Shown: positions 5,696 to 12,126, counted from the stretch's first letter. The stretch is 36,297 nucleotides of DNA from an uncultured Paraglaciecola sp. (GCF_937123705.1 NZ_CAKZKO010000215.1:1-36297); one strand, 5' to 3'. Numbers and translations are program-made. Notes: a model not told the origin generated them from the letters alone.

Positions 5696-6592
5696 CTAAA
5701 AATCAATATCAGACGAAAAATCATCGACCTTTTTTTCTTCGACCGCCGCTGTGCCGCTCGCCTCTAACGCAGCATTCACCGCGCTTTCGGTGACCGGTGG
5801 CGCCTCAGTAACGCCGTCAAAAAAATCGGACGGCTTTGCCATGCCATCGGCCAGCGATTTGTATATCCTCCGCAATTGCAGAACCTGACCCGGCTGGATG
5901 GCATCAATGCGTCGCTGAATGCGCGCCTCAATCTGGTCCTGCCCAACCTTGTAGTTTTCTCGAAAAGCAGACAGCATGGCTTTAATGGCGTCCGGGCTGG
6001 TGTCAACATCAGCCTGCTGTGTGAGCATGCACTGATTGACTGCGGCCTCGATCACATCGCCGGGGACCACTCCCAAGATACAGGCGCGTAACCGCCGTGC
6101 ACCTTGGTTGGCAATTAGCTCGTAAATGTCGCGCTGGTCTTTTAGTGCATAGCCACCTTTTTTTGTATCTCGCCAGTGCTTCACCTGAAACTGTTTGGTC
6201 TGCCGTGTGTTGGTTTCAACGTCCCATGCAAATGCCTCTACCGTGCTGGCGCCGTTTTCTTGGCTGAGCTCACGAATACCAAACTGCATGTTGCCCCATT
6301 GCTGGGCGACCGCCTCGGCAAGCCGGATCGATGGCCCGGTGATAGCGGTGCCGCCTCTGGCATATTCGTAAAGCGCTGCATTGGCCAGTGTTGGCCGGGC
6401 GCACGAGTTAATAATTCTATCGACCGCTTGGATCGGATCGCGAGGGCACTGCTTGGCAATCATCAGTGCGGCCGTGACTTCCTGAATGGCGCGGGCCTGA
6501 TCCGAGGTGGCCGCCGCATTGACTGGTGCCGTGGTATTGACCGCCTCGGGCGTTTTTGCGCTAAATGGGTTGAGTGCTTTGTTTTCTGACAT
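5696..6592 (-). CDS. putative RecT-like single-strand annealing protein
   Basis: 298-aa protein with the pattern of a widespread phage family: QCPRDPIQAVDRIINSCARP, then YARGGTAITGPSIRLAEAVAQQWGN, VEAFAWDVETNTRQTKQF, and RDIYELIANQGARRLRACILGVVPGDVIEAAVNQC. I recognise the architecture but cannot confirm its named family. The position next to a RecE-type nuclease and the LANxAxRRxRxC-type helix support a RecT-like annealing role in recombination-dependent replication. The C-terminus is acidic (DDFSSDIDF), as in many single-strand DNA-associated proteins. The start has GAGG 8 bases upstream. The partner exonuclease gene lies 18 bases upstream. Confidence 0.8.
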   Translation of the reverse strand: MSENKALNPFSAKTPEAVNTTAPVNAAATSDQARAIQEVTAALMIAKQCPRDPIQAVDRIINSCARPTLANAALYEYARGGTAITGPSIRLAEAVAQQWGNMQFGIRELSQENGASTVEAFAWDVETNTRQTKQFQVKHWRDTKKGGYALKDQRDIYELIANQGARRLRACILGVVPGDVIEAAVNQCMLTQQADVDTSPDAIKAMLSAFRENYKVGQDQIEARIQRRIDAIQPGQVLQLRRIYKSLADGMAKPSDFFDGVTEAPPVTESAVNAALEASGTAAVEEKKVDDFSSDIDF

Positions 6593-6610
6593 GTGGCTAT
6601 CCTCGGTAAG

Positions 6611-7474
6611 TTAAATGACAAGACATTTTTCGTTGTGTGCGGGCCACCCGTTTCTACGGGCCCAGTACAGACGGCTCAATGATTCGTTCAATCGCATGTT
6701 GCCTTTGCTGCGACTCTCGACGCCCATTTCGTACCATGCCACGCTATAGGGCGGCATGTTTTCCACCACAATGAAAATAAACGTTTCGCGCTGGGCATAG
6801 CCGGTGGCCGCCATCAAGTCACTGCACTGGTTGGCAATGCGCGAATACAGGCAGGCCGACAGGTAATACTCGAAATGATCGCAGGCGTCGCAAAAGCCCT
6901 CGGCGCTGGCATTGGCGGCGCTCTTGAGGTCAACCAGATAGGGCTTATTGTGTGGCATCCAGTCGATGCGGCATTTGGCCAACTCTGTCTGCGTGTCGTC
7001 AGACTCGGCATCATAAAATGCAACATCCTGCCACACACTGACCTCTGCCAGACCGTCACACAGCAGCTGGCTAACATAGGGGTGGCTCAATACGCTGTCA
7101 CGCATACGGCGCGCTGCATCGTGCTGCTTTGGCGTGATGATGTTCATACCGGGATACGCATCGCGCGCTGTTTTGACTGCAGACCAGTGATCGCTCGCCG
7201 TTACAAAGTTGTCGTTACCAAAATTATGCGGCTCCAGCACCAAGCTGTGCACCGCCGTGCCTAGCCGCATTGCCACGCTTGGCGGCTCTGGATTCAGCCA
7301 ATAGTGGCGAGCCCTTGCGTCCGTCTCATGCTCGAGCAGCAGTTTTAGCTTGCTACTGCTCGTGCCGTGACTCACGTGATGATAAAAATGGTTACTAATA
7401 TCCGTGTAGTAGCCGGGCGGGACCAGACCGTCAGGGTGCTGGGACTCGATGGGCTGTTGGGAGAGAGCGGTCAT
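6611..7474 (-). CDS. RecE-like PD-(D/E)XK exonuclease (DUF3799 type)
   Basis: 287-aa protein matching the C-terminal nuclease domain of RecE. Seen motifs: YHHVSHGTSSSKLKLLLEH (about 31-49), GTAVHSLVLEP with H76 (72-82), the catalytic KCRIDWMP (D171) and LVDLKSAANAS (D182-x-K184), then FEYYLSACLYSRI, the QxxxY-like helix. Members resect double-stranded ends 5' to 3' and hand the strand to a RecT-type annealer, which the next gene probably encodes. I start at the ATG at 7474, which overlaps the stop of a 44-aa gene in an ATGA junction; a GTG at 7489 is also in frame. It probably works in phage DNA recombination and concatemer formation. Confidence 0.88.
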   Translation of the reverse strand: MTALSQQPIESQHPDGLVPPGYYTDISNHFYHHVSHGTSSSKLKLLLEHETDARARHYWLNPEPPSVAMRLGTAVHSLVLEPHNFGNDNFVTASDHWSAVKTARDAYPGMNIITPKQHDAARRMRDSVLSHPYVSQLLCDGLAEVSVWQDVAFYDAESDDTQTELAKCRIDWMPHNKPYLVDLKSAANASAEGFCDACDHFEYYLSACLYSRIANQCSDLMAATGYAQRETFIFIVVENMPPYSVAWYEMGVESRSKGNMRLNESLSRLYWARRNGWPAHNEKCLVI

Positions 7475-7605
7475 GAGGGAATTAGCCACAACATAAAAAA
7501 AATAAGTCCCGCCACCCCAAATGACATACGGTCGTCTTCGTCCCGCTCTGAAGCCGATAAAATCGCAAACATAACACCAATAGAAAAAAATACGATGTCA
7601 GCCAT
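7471..7605 (-). CDS. 44-aa two-helix membrane protein
   Basis: Short gene wedged between the RecE-like gene and its upstream neighbour. It reads MADIVFFSIGVMFAILSA, a charged ERDEDDR turn, then FGVAGLIFFMLWLIPS. Two hydrophobic segments of about 15 residues flank a short acidic loop, as expected for a hairpin in the inner membrane. The ATG at 7605 overlaps the upstream stop by 8 bases and the TGA overlaps the exonuclease ATG (ATGA), matching the coupling seen throughout this operon. Function unknown; holin-like, superinfection-exclusion or host-takeover roles are all possible. Confidence 0.72.
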   Translation of the reverse strand: MADIVFFSIGVMFAILSASERDEDDRMSFGVAGLIFFMLWLIPS

Positions 7606-7990
7606 TAGGCATAGGCTCCCGACTCAGCAGGCAATCGATTTCGGCCTGTGACAAGGTATCGGCATCGGCCAGTTCACGCTCGGCTTGCTTCAGGTCACGG
7701 TGTACTTGTCCCGGTGAGCGCTGCTTCTTCAACCGCCTGATCTGCTCGCGTGTCAGTGGTTTCACTGGCGGGCGCTTCTCCGGGTTTTTCATGGGCTCAA
7801 ACTTCAGGCTACCCAGCTCCGTGTGACCGATCACGTAGCCATTCTGCGTAGCCAGTTCACACACGGCGATAATTGGCAGCCAGTCGGGGAAGCTGGCAAA
7901 TTCGTCGACGCGCTGCAGGGGCGTACCCCATGACTCGCAGAATTCAGCCAATACCTCGCGAGGGAAGTCAGTTGGAATTTTCACAAACAT
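7598..7990 (-). CDS. hypothetical protein
   Basis: 130-aa protein of unknown function. The N-terminal half is hydrophobic and aromatic (MFVKIPTDFPREVLAEFCESWG, FPDWLPIIAVCELATQNGYVIGHTELG). The C-terminal half is basic and helical (REQIRRLKKQRSPGQVHRDLKQAERELADADTLSQAEIDCLL), likely a long charged helix. The ATG at 7990 has GGAGAG 7 bases upstream and overlaps the end of the interrupted gene upstream by 23 bases. Confidence 0.74.
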   Translation of the reverse strand: MFVKIPTDFPREVLAEFCESWGTPLQRVDEFASFPDWLPIIAVCELATQNGYVIGHTELGSLKFEPMKNPEKRPPVKPLTREQIRRLKKQRSPGQVHRDLKQAERELADADTLSQAEIDCLLSREPMPNG

Positions 7991-8276
7991 CGCCAGTCTC
8001 TCCGTGTTCAGTTTCGATAGGAATGGCGCCGTGCGCCTCTGGATCGTTGATCAGTTTTCTGGCCCGGTCGATACCGCGCACCGCCCGGCACTCGTGGCTA
8101 CTGGACACGAGCTTGGTATCTGGCCAGCGATAGCCATTGAGATAGATCAGGTAGTAGCCGATGCCTTCGCCTGTCAATTTGCGACAGCGGCCAATGACTT
8201 TGCCCTCTCAGTAAACATTGGCGGTCCTGTCTGGACCCTTGAATGCGCCGATGTCGGCTTTCGGTGTGTCACTCAT
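7968..8276 (-). pseudogene. 102-codon gene interrupted by an in-frame TGA at codon 23
   Basis: The ATG at 8276 overlaps the upstream stop (ATGA), as for its neighbours, and reads MSDTPKADIGAFKGPDRTANVY, then TGA at 8208-8210, then in the same frame EGKVIGRCRKLTGEGIGYYLIYLNGYRWPDTKLVSS... to a stop at 7968. The downstream part alone would need a TTG start at 8177 with no good ribosome site. One base change (TGA to TGG, Trp) restores a single continuous protein with sensible composition (NVYWEGKVIG). Options are a true nonsense mutation, an assembly or base-call error, readthrough, or two separate peptides. Function unknown. Confidence 0.72.
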
Positions 8277-8479
8277 TGCTCACCCCAATCAGGTGGTAAA
8301 TCGCCGCTGTCATCAGTGTCGCAGGTTGGACAGTAGGGCGCTGTCAGTACCTCGCCCTGACCGCTACAAGCACCACACAAGGCTTCTGGGATAGCGCCCT
8401 CACCAGAGCCACCGCAAGGCGTACAGTGCATCCTGTCTGCCATACGTTCGCCACATTGAGGGCAGCTAAACCGGATCAT
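8273..8479 (-). CDS. DnaJ-type cysteine-rich zinc-finger protein
   Basis: 68-aa protein with CPQCGERM, CTPCGGSGEG, CGACSGQGEV and CPTCDTDD: four CxxC units, two with the GxG spacing of the DnaJ zinc-finger domain. No J domain is attached. SD AGGAG lies about 6 bases before the ATG at 8479, inside the end of the upstream 55-aa gene. It ends overlapping the interrupted gene. It parallels the cysteine-rich protein at 1062-1283; both may bind unfolded protein or nucleic acid, which is unproven. Confidence 0.78.
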   Translation of the reverse strand: MIRFSCPQCGERMADRMHCTPCGGSGEGAIPEALCGACSGQGEVLTAPYCPTCDTDDSGDLPPDWGEQ

Positions 8480-8643
8480 TGGTACTCCTGCCAGCCGTTG
8501 GCTTTGATTTCAGCAACGGCGCTAGTGTACGCATGCTCCCCATGAGCGGGGCTGTATGTTTTCTTGTCCACCCATAAAACACGGTCAGTCGCAGCCTCTC
8601 GTATAGACACGGTGCCGCAACAATTAGAGATATAAACCAGCAT
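8476..8643 (-). CDS. 55-aa hypothetical protein, first gene of the leftward operon
   Basis: Reads MLVYISNCCGTVSIREAATDR, then VLWVDKKTYSPAHGEHAYTSAVAEIKANGWQEYQ. The ATG at 8643 has GAGG 8 bases upstream, and the stop overlaps the next ATG (ATGA). The composition and neat coupling support a real gene although it is short. It is the first gene after the leftward promoter (8699-8728), so it is likely among the earliest expressed. No family recognised. Confidence 0.75.
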   Translation of the reverse strand: MLVYISNCCGTVSIREAATDRVLWVDKKTYSPAHGEHAYTSAVAEIKANGWQEYQ

Positions 8644-8698
8644 GATTTTTTCCTCGCATTTCGTGATTTAACGTGCCGCTATCACTCGACACAGGTGC

Positions 8699-8728
8699 AG
8701 GATAGTCGTATCACTGCGCCCTTGTCAA
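8699..8728 (-). promoter_or_regulatory. leftward early promoter (PL-like)
   Basis: On the minus strand TTGACA (8728-8723) and TATCCT (8704-8699) are separated by 18 bases: a perfect -35 and a 4/6 -10 for sigma-70. It sits 56 bases upstream of the first leftward gene. TATCAC-type half-sites occur in and beside it (CGCTATCACTCG near 8677-8688 and GTATCACTGCGC near 8708-8719) and might be operators, but they are short. It faces away from the HTH gene at 8837, the classic arrangement for control by that protein. Confidence 0.72.
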
Positions 8729-8757
8729 CTAATTTTAAGCAAAAACCTAACAAGAAG

Positions 8758-8810
8758 TTGCGTATGAGGAGGTAATGCGATAGAGTGCGCACAAATCGGC
8801 CATATTGGTC
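8758..8810 (+). promoter_or_regulatory. weak rightward promoter and operator-like palindrome upstream of the HTH gene
   Basis: TTGCGT (8758-8763) and TAGAGT (8781-8786) are 17 bases apart, a weak sigma-70 match that could drive the HTH gene. GGCCA-TAT-TGGTC (8798-8810), a 13-base pseudo-palindrome with one mismatch, lies just downstream of the likely start of transcription and could be an autoregulatory operator. The gene-free stretch 8644-8836 otherwise holds only the leftward promoter. Confidence 0.42.
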
Positions 8811-8836
8811 ACATACCGCCAAACACAGGGGCAAGC

Positions 8837-9073
8837 ATGCAGAATCACATGAAGGCAGTGCGCAAAGCGCATCGATTTACCTTGCAGCAGACCGCTGAGG
8901 GGTGCGGCGTGGCATTTAACACCATGCGCAACTGGGAAAGCGGGGCGCCAACAATACCGGGTATCGAGCGACTGCTGCTGTTCTATCAGGTCCATGGCTA
9001 CCCGGTGAAATTCACGGACTTGATTACACTGGAAATCACCAGCATTGCCGAAACCGGTCAAGCTGTCGTATAG
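8837..9073 (+). CDS. Cro-like HTH transcriptional regulator
   Basis: 78-aa protein with a helix-turn-helix of the XRE/Cro class: KAVRKAHRFTLQQTAEGCGVAFNTMRNWESG (about residues 6-36), where LQQTAEGCGV and FNTMRNWESG are the two HTH helices. The rest is a short C-terminal part with no RecA-cleavable domain, so it resembles Cro rather than CI. AGGGG lies 5 bases upstream of the ATG. It sits between the divergent promoters and probably represses one or both. No long CI-like repressor is found elsewhere, which argues against an ordinary lysogeny switch, although such a protein could have an unfamiliar sequence. Confidence 0.85.
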   Translation: MQNHMKAVRKAHRFTLQQTAEGCGVAFNTMRNWESGAPTIPGIERLLLFYQVHGYPVKFTDLITLEITSIAETGQAVV

Positions 9074-9123
9074 TTCAACCAAGCGCGTGATTGCGCTACC
9101 AAAATGCGGGGTTTGCTTCACTA

Positions 9124-9222
9124 AAACCCTTTTTACGTGGCCTCTCGCCGGAGGCTCCAGACTGTCCACAGTCGACCTCGCTGCCTACAATCACCCGGCG
9201 AGAGGTCACCTAAAAGGGGTTT
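9124..9222 (+). promoter_or_regulatory. rightward promoter nested in a 28-bp inverted repeat with an internal palindrome
   Basis: The arms 9124-9151 and 9195-9222 are complementary at 25 of 28 positions, including an unbroken 11-base CCTCTCGCCGG / CCGGCGAGAGG. The 43-base loop holds TACAAT (9186-9191), a 5/6 -10 box, and the perfect palindrome GACTGT-CC-ACAGTC (9160-9173) where the -35 region would be; no good -35 hexamer is seen, so the promoter may need an activator or be operator-controlled. Transcripts starting here (about 9198) keep AAAGGGG free for the next gene. Transcripts arriving from upstream would pair it into the stem. Confidence 0.66.
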
Positions 9223-9226
9223 AACC

Positions 9227-9445
9227 ATGTCAATACAGCCGCTCACCACTGCGCACAAATGCGAAAAAGTTATCCGGTCCTGCCAGACTGAAGAGCAGCT
9301 TGAATGTGCAGCTTTGTTTGTTCGGCTTGCCATCAGATCAATGGGAGTCAGCACTACCCAGTTTTACATTCTCAGCCGGTTTTTCACCGCCAAGCAGAAA
9401 GAAATAAGCGACAAAAAGCTAGCTAATCTGCGGGTGATTGGCTGA
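9227..9445 (+). CDS. hypothetical early protein
   Basis: 72-aa helical protein: MSIQPLTTAHKCEKVIRSCQ, EEQLECAALFVRLAIRSMG, FYILSRFFTAKQKEISDKKL. The ATG at 9227 has AAAGGGG 7 bases upstream and lies just after the right arm of the inverted repeat. The upstream extension to 9137 reads through the inverted repeat and is rejected. Its TGA overlaps the ATG of the initiator gene (TGATG). Function unknown; the position suggests a role with replication or its control. Confidence 0.74.
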   Translation: MSIQPLTTAHKCEKVIRSCQTEEQLECAALFVRLAIRSMGVSTTQFYILSRFFTAKQKEISDKKLANLRVIG

Positions 9446-10290
9446 TGCACCACTATCGAAAGCACATCAAGGACTACCGGGGTGATACAACAGGACTCAC
9501 ACTTCTTGATCACGGCGTATACAACCAGCTGCTCGAAGAGTGCTACATCACTGAGCAGCCATTGCCCAGTGATGCCGCCCAAATCGCTCGATTATTGGGC
9601 GCCAGAACCAGCGAAGAAATGGACTCCCTGCGTTACATTTTGGGCCGCTTTTTTTACCTCAATCGTGATGGAAATTATTGGCACAACCGGGTCGAAAAAG
9701 AGCTGTCAGCCATCTATGAACGGTCAGAAAAAGCACGAAAATCGCAAGAAATTCGATGGGAGCGCCAGCGCGAACAGGAGGCACTCAGGGTGCTACATGA
9801 GCAGCAGGCCAACCATGAGGGTGCCCACCTCGGTGACCACGATTTATACGAAAAACATACGAACGTATCAAAAATCGATACGAACGTATCGAAAATCGAT
9901 ACGAACCACTATACGAAATGCATACTACCCAGTAACCCATTACCCAGTAACCCATTACCCACTAACCGAGAAGTTCAAAAGCGTAGTGGACCTGACCCCA
10001 AGAAGTTCAAAAAACCAACACTCGAAGAAGTCCAAGAATACTTCGAGGATCGAACCCAAAAGCCCTGCAACATCGAACACGAAAAATTCTTCGATTTCTA
10101 CGAATCCAAGGGCTGGAAAGTTGGCAAAAATCCGATGAAGGATTGGAAAGCGGCTGTACGAAATTGGATCAGAAAGCACAAAGAGGATTATCGCTCACAA
10201 CACGGCAAGACCACCGACACAGGCAGGTTAAAAACTACCCAACAAACCATCGATAACATGCAGAGCTTTCTGCAGGAGGATAATTCGTGA
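9445..10290 (+). CDS. DUF1376-type phage replication initiator
   Basis: 281-aa protein. The N-terminal MHHYRKHIKDYRGDTTGLTLLDHGVYNQLLEECYITEQPLP matches DUF1376, a winged-helix type domain of phage replication proteins, continuing to YWHNRVEKELSAIYERSEKA (about residue 95). Residues 130-175 are a low-complexity linker encoded by tandem DNA repeats (NVSKIDT twice, LPSNP twice and LPTNR). The C-terminal part (LEEVQEYFEDR..., FFDFYESKGWKVG...MKDWKAAVRNWIRK) matches the DnaD/helicase-loading type end found in such proteins. It probably binds the repeats inside its own gene and recruits the helicase through the next gene product, as lambda O does. Confidence 0.87.
   Translation: MHHYRKHIKDYRGDTTGLTLLDHGVYNQLLEECYITEQPLPSDAAQIARLLGARTSEEMDSLRYILGRFFYLNRDGNYWHNRVEKELSAIYERSEKARKSQEIRWERQREQEALRVLHEQQANHEGAHLGDHDLYEKHTNVSKIDTNVSKIDTNHYTKCILPSNPLPSNPLPTNREVQKRSGPDPKKFKKPTLEEVQEYFEDRTQKPCNIEHEKFFDFYESKGWKVGKNPMKDWKAAVRNWIRKHKEDYRSQHGKTTDTGRLKTTQQTIDNMQSFLQEDNS
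9846..9970 (+). repeat. iteron-like repeats inside the initiator gene: candidate replication origin
   Basis: ATACGAA occurs at 9846, 9857, 9878, 9899 and 9911. The units at 9857-9877 and 9878-9898 are 21-base direct repeats differing at one base, each with the palindrome ATACG-AA-CGTAT. Immediately after come three 15-base tandem repeats of TACCCAGTAACCCAT (9926-9940, 9941-9955, and a variant 9956-9970). Iterons within the initiator gene are how the lambda ori is arranged, so this is the best origin candidate. A mere protein-linker repeat is the alternative. Confidence 0.68.
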
Positions 10291-10751
10291 ACAAGCAAAC
10301 CATTGTCGAACAATTAACCATCCTGAGCGAAATCTATCGCCAGCCAGTCAGCCAAGATTTACCGAAAATCTGGTTCAACGACTTTGCTGACTACCCCGAT
10401 GATTTTTTGATTGAAGCGTGTACACGGCATAGACTCGATCCCGACCAAGGCCGTTTCTGGCCAACACCCGCGCACCTGTTCAGCCAGATGATGTTTTCAA
10501 GCGCTAAAATCAAAACACTCGCAGCGCAGGCGTTTGAAGATAACCCCGGCATCGATGGCACCGACAGCCACACTCTGCAACATGAGTCGTTTTTCGACCG
10601 CAACCAGCGCAAGCGCCAGCACATCGCACAAGACCTCGAGGATTGGCAGGACTGGTCAATACCACGCAAACTGGAATTCTCCAAGGCCATCACTTCGGAA
10701 CAGGCACAGATGATCGCTTCACCAACACAGGGGATCGAGCATGTCAGTTGA
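10287..10751 (+). CDS. replicative helicase loader-like protein
   Basis: 154-aa protein. The N-terminal MNKQTIVEQLTILSEIYRQPVSQDLPKIWFNDFADYPDDFLIEACTRHRLDPDQGRFWPTPAHL has the helical pattern of phage replisome-organiser/helicase-loader proteins of the lambda P or SPP1 G39P type (IY..P...D..K.WF.DL.DYP, HR.DP..G.F.PTP). The C-terminus is polar and helical. The ATG overlaps the initiator's stop by 4 bases, and the pairing initiator then loader is standard. It would bring host DnaB to the origin. No helicase gene of the phage's own is seen. Confidence 0.74.
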   Translation: MNKQTIVEQLTILSEIYRQPVSQDLPKIWFNDFADYPDDFLIEACTRHRLDPDQGRFWPTPAHLFSQMMFSSAKIKTLAAQAFEDNPGIDGTDSHTLQHESFFDRNQRKRQHIAQDLEDWQDWSIPRKLEFSKAITSEQAQMIASPTQGIEHVS

Positions 10752-11040
10752 CACCCCTAAAAAACCTCGAACGATGAACGACCTGCCAGCCATCCCCGAT
10801 CGATGCACGAGCTCGCAGTGTTTCGACAAACCCCGCAAAGCCTCGCTGGTCGTGATGGAAGTCGAAGACGAGAACTACCAGAAGTCCATCGTCCCGGCCA
10901 GCTGGGCCATGCCGCAGGAAAAATCATCGACACGCCGACAGTTGCGTTTTGGCATAGACTTCGTGCAGTGGCATACTCGCTGCGCTTTGTGTGTTTACTC
11001 TGACCCGATTGAGGTCGAAAACACATGGTCTGGAGGGTGA
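10741..11040 (+). CDS. hypothetical protein
   Basis: 99-aa protein of unknown function, ATG overlapping the upstream stop by 11 bases. It contains DRCTSSQCFDKP (a CxxxxC) and HTRCALCVYSD (CxxC) near its ends, which could form a zinc site. The middle VVMEVEDENYQKSIVPASW is strand-like. It lies between the helicase loader and an HNH nuclease, within the replication/recombination block. Confidence 0.66.
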   Translation: MSVDTPKKPRTMNDLPAIPDRCTSSQCFDKPRKASLVVMEVEDENYQKSIVPASWAMPQEKSSTRRQLRFGIDFVQWHTRCALCVYSDPIEVENTWSGG

Positions 11041-11055
11041 TGGCGTGGAGAGTTT

Positions 11056-11325
11056 GTGGCGACGTTCAAGAAAAATCGCAAGCGGTGCAACAGGATCGAT
11101 GGGTTCATTGAGCGGCGGGACAGGAACTGGCGTAAACGTGTTAGACGTTACCTGCGAAAACGTTACGGCGAGCGGTGTCATTGGTGTGGTGGGCGCATGG
11201 ACTTCAAGCTAGCCAAGGGAAACTTTCAGGACATGGCCACGATTGAGCACTTGGTGCCAATGAGTTTTGGTGGCTCTAACGATCTGTCTAATTTGCGACT
11301 GGCGCATAAGCGGTGTAATCGATGA
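11056..11325 (+). CDS. HNH endonuclease
   Basis: 89-aa protein with a complete HNH motif: CHWCGG (C41, C44), ATIEHLVPMSFGG with the catalytic EH (64-65), NDLSNLRLAHKRCN with N78-type asparagine, H84 and C87. The N-terminal 40 residues are very basic (RIDGFIERRDRNWRKRVRRYLRKRYG). The start is GTG at 11056 with GGAG 5 bases upstream. It could be a homing or restriction-type nuclease, or act with RusA on branched DNA; the early position and small size do not suggest the terminase-associated HNH class. Confidence 0.86.
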   Translation: MATFKKNRKRCNRIDGFIERRDRNWRKRVRRYLRKRYGERCHWCGGRMDFKLAKGNFQDMATIEHLVPMSFGGSNDLSNLRLAHKRCNR

Positions 11326-11570
11326 ATCGATGTTTGTTGACTCACGAAGCAGAAGCTCTGCTCGATCAATACGAATTGCTGATTCTCGCGTTGGTGAAGC
11401 GTCTAGGCGAGAGCTCTGTCGTGTTTTCTCGACAGGACATCGAGGCCATCCTGAAACACGAGAACCGATACGTGATGATGGATTATCGCGACACGGATTT
11501 GGTTCTGCGTCTTGCCAGCAGGAAGCAGGTCGAGGCTGTGACGGAGCGCGACAGCAGCACGGTGCAATGA
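11322..11570 (+). CDS. hypothetical protein between HNH and RusA genes
   Basis: 82-aa protein: MNRCLLTHEAEALLDQYELLILALVKRLG, then VVFSRQDIEAILKHENRYVMMDYRDTDLVLRLASRKQVEAV. It is alpha-rich with one strand-like segment. ATGA overlaps join it both to the HNH gene and to rusA, so the three are probably co-translated. Family not recognised; the pattern (helical, ends near VEAVTERD) recalls short phage proteins next to RusA, but that is inference. Confidence 0.74.
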   Translation: MNRCLLTHEAEALLDQYELLILALVKRLGESSVVFSRQDIEAILKHENRYVMMDYRDTDLVLRLASRKQVEAVTERDSSTVQ

Positions 11571-12067
11571 CTAATCGATCCGGTTTTATCGAGTTCAACG
11601 TGCCGGGAAAGCCTCGCGGAAAAGCGCGTGTCTGGACAGATGGGCGCAGTGGTCGCAAGTTCGTCGACAAGAAAACCCGCGATTACATGGACCAGATCGT
11701 GTGGTGTTTGCGACAGGCGCAGAGAGCCGTGCTCAAACCCACCAAGCGGCCGATCAATATCCGGGTCGAAGCGGTTTTTGAGGTCCCAGTGTCATGGCCG
11801 AAGTGGAAGCGGCAAGCGGCTCTGGCCGGTGACATTGCGCCCACGGTCAAGCCCGACGATGACAACATCGCCAAAATCGTGCGCGACGCACTGAACGGCG
11901 TGTTATTTGCCGACGATCAACAAGTGATCAGCTCGACCGACGACAAGCGCTACGGCGAGAAACCGCACCTCCGGGTGATCGTGTCGGTGTCTGACAAGCT
12001 GCCAGCCCAGTGCACCAAAGCCGATTGGGAGCACCACCAGAGCCGTGGGGTCGATTTGTTTGCCTGA
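11567..12067 (+). CDS. rusA: RusA-type Holliday junction resolvase
   Basis: 166-aa endonuclease that resolves four-way DNA junctions. The acidic metal-binding block is clear: VKPDDDNIAKIVRDALNGVLFADDQQV (about residues 94-120), with the family's KPDxDN, a downstream RDALNG and the final DD. The N-terminus (IEFNVPGKPRGKARVW) is the typical first strand of RusA. The ATG at 11567 overlaps the upstream TGA. The much longer in-frame ORF from 11267 overlaps the HNH gene and is rejected. It works with the RecE/RecT-like proteins in replication-recombination and prepares unbranched concatemers for packaging. Confidence 0.93.
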   Translation: MTNRSGFIEFNVPGKPRGKARVWTDGRSGRKFVDKKTRDYMDQIVWCLRQAQRAVLKPTKRPINIRVEAVFEVPVSWPKWKRQAALAGDIAPTVKPDDDNIAKIVRDALNGVLFADDQQVISSTDDKRYGEKPHLRVIVSVSDKLPAQCTKADWEHHQSRGVDLFA

Positions 12068-12126
12068 TGACAAGTTGGCCGGTTTTGGTGTAGTCTCCGC
12101 GCCAATGTCAACCCACGAGCCAAGCC

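Noticed and set aside
8771..8786. Minigene AGGAGG-TA-ATG-CGA-TAG upstream of the HTH gene, like the lambda bar minigenes
   Set aside because: The ribosome site is only 2 bases from the ATG, too close for efficient use, and the sequence overlaps the candidate promoter.
9482..10138. 218-codon plus-strand ORF in another frame of the initiator gene
   Set aside because: The DUF1376 frame is convincing and properly coupled; this frame reads the same tandem repeats without recognisable features.
11267..11566. Extended N-terminus (100 codons) of the RusA frame
   Set aside because: It overlaps the HNH gene and a coupled small gene; the RusA domain begins right after the ATG at 11567.
12068..12126. 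Promoter between rusA and the M23 gene
   Set aside because: The TAGTCT-like -10 has no -35 at suitable spacing; readthrough from the early promoter is sufficient.
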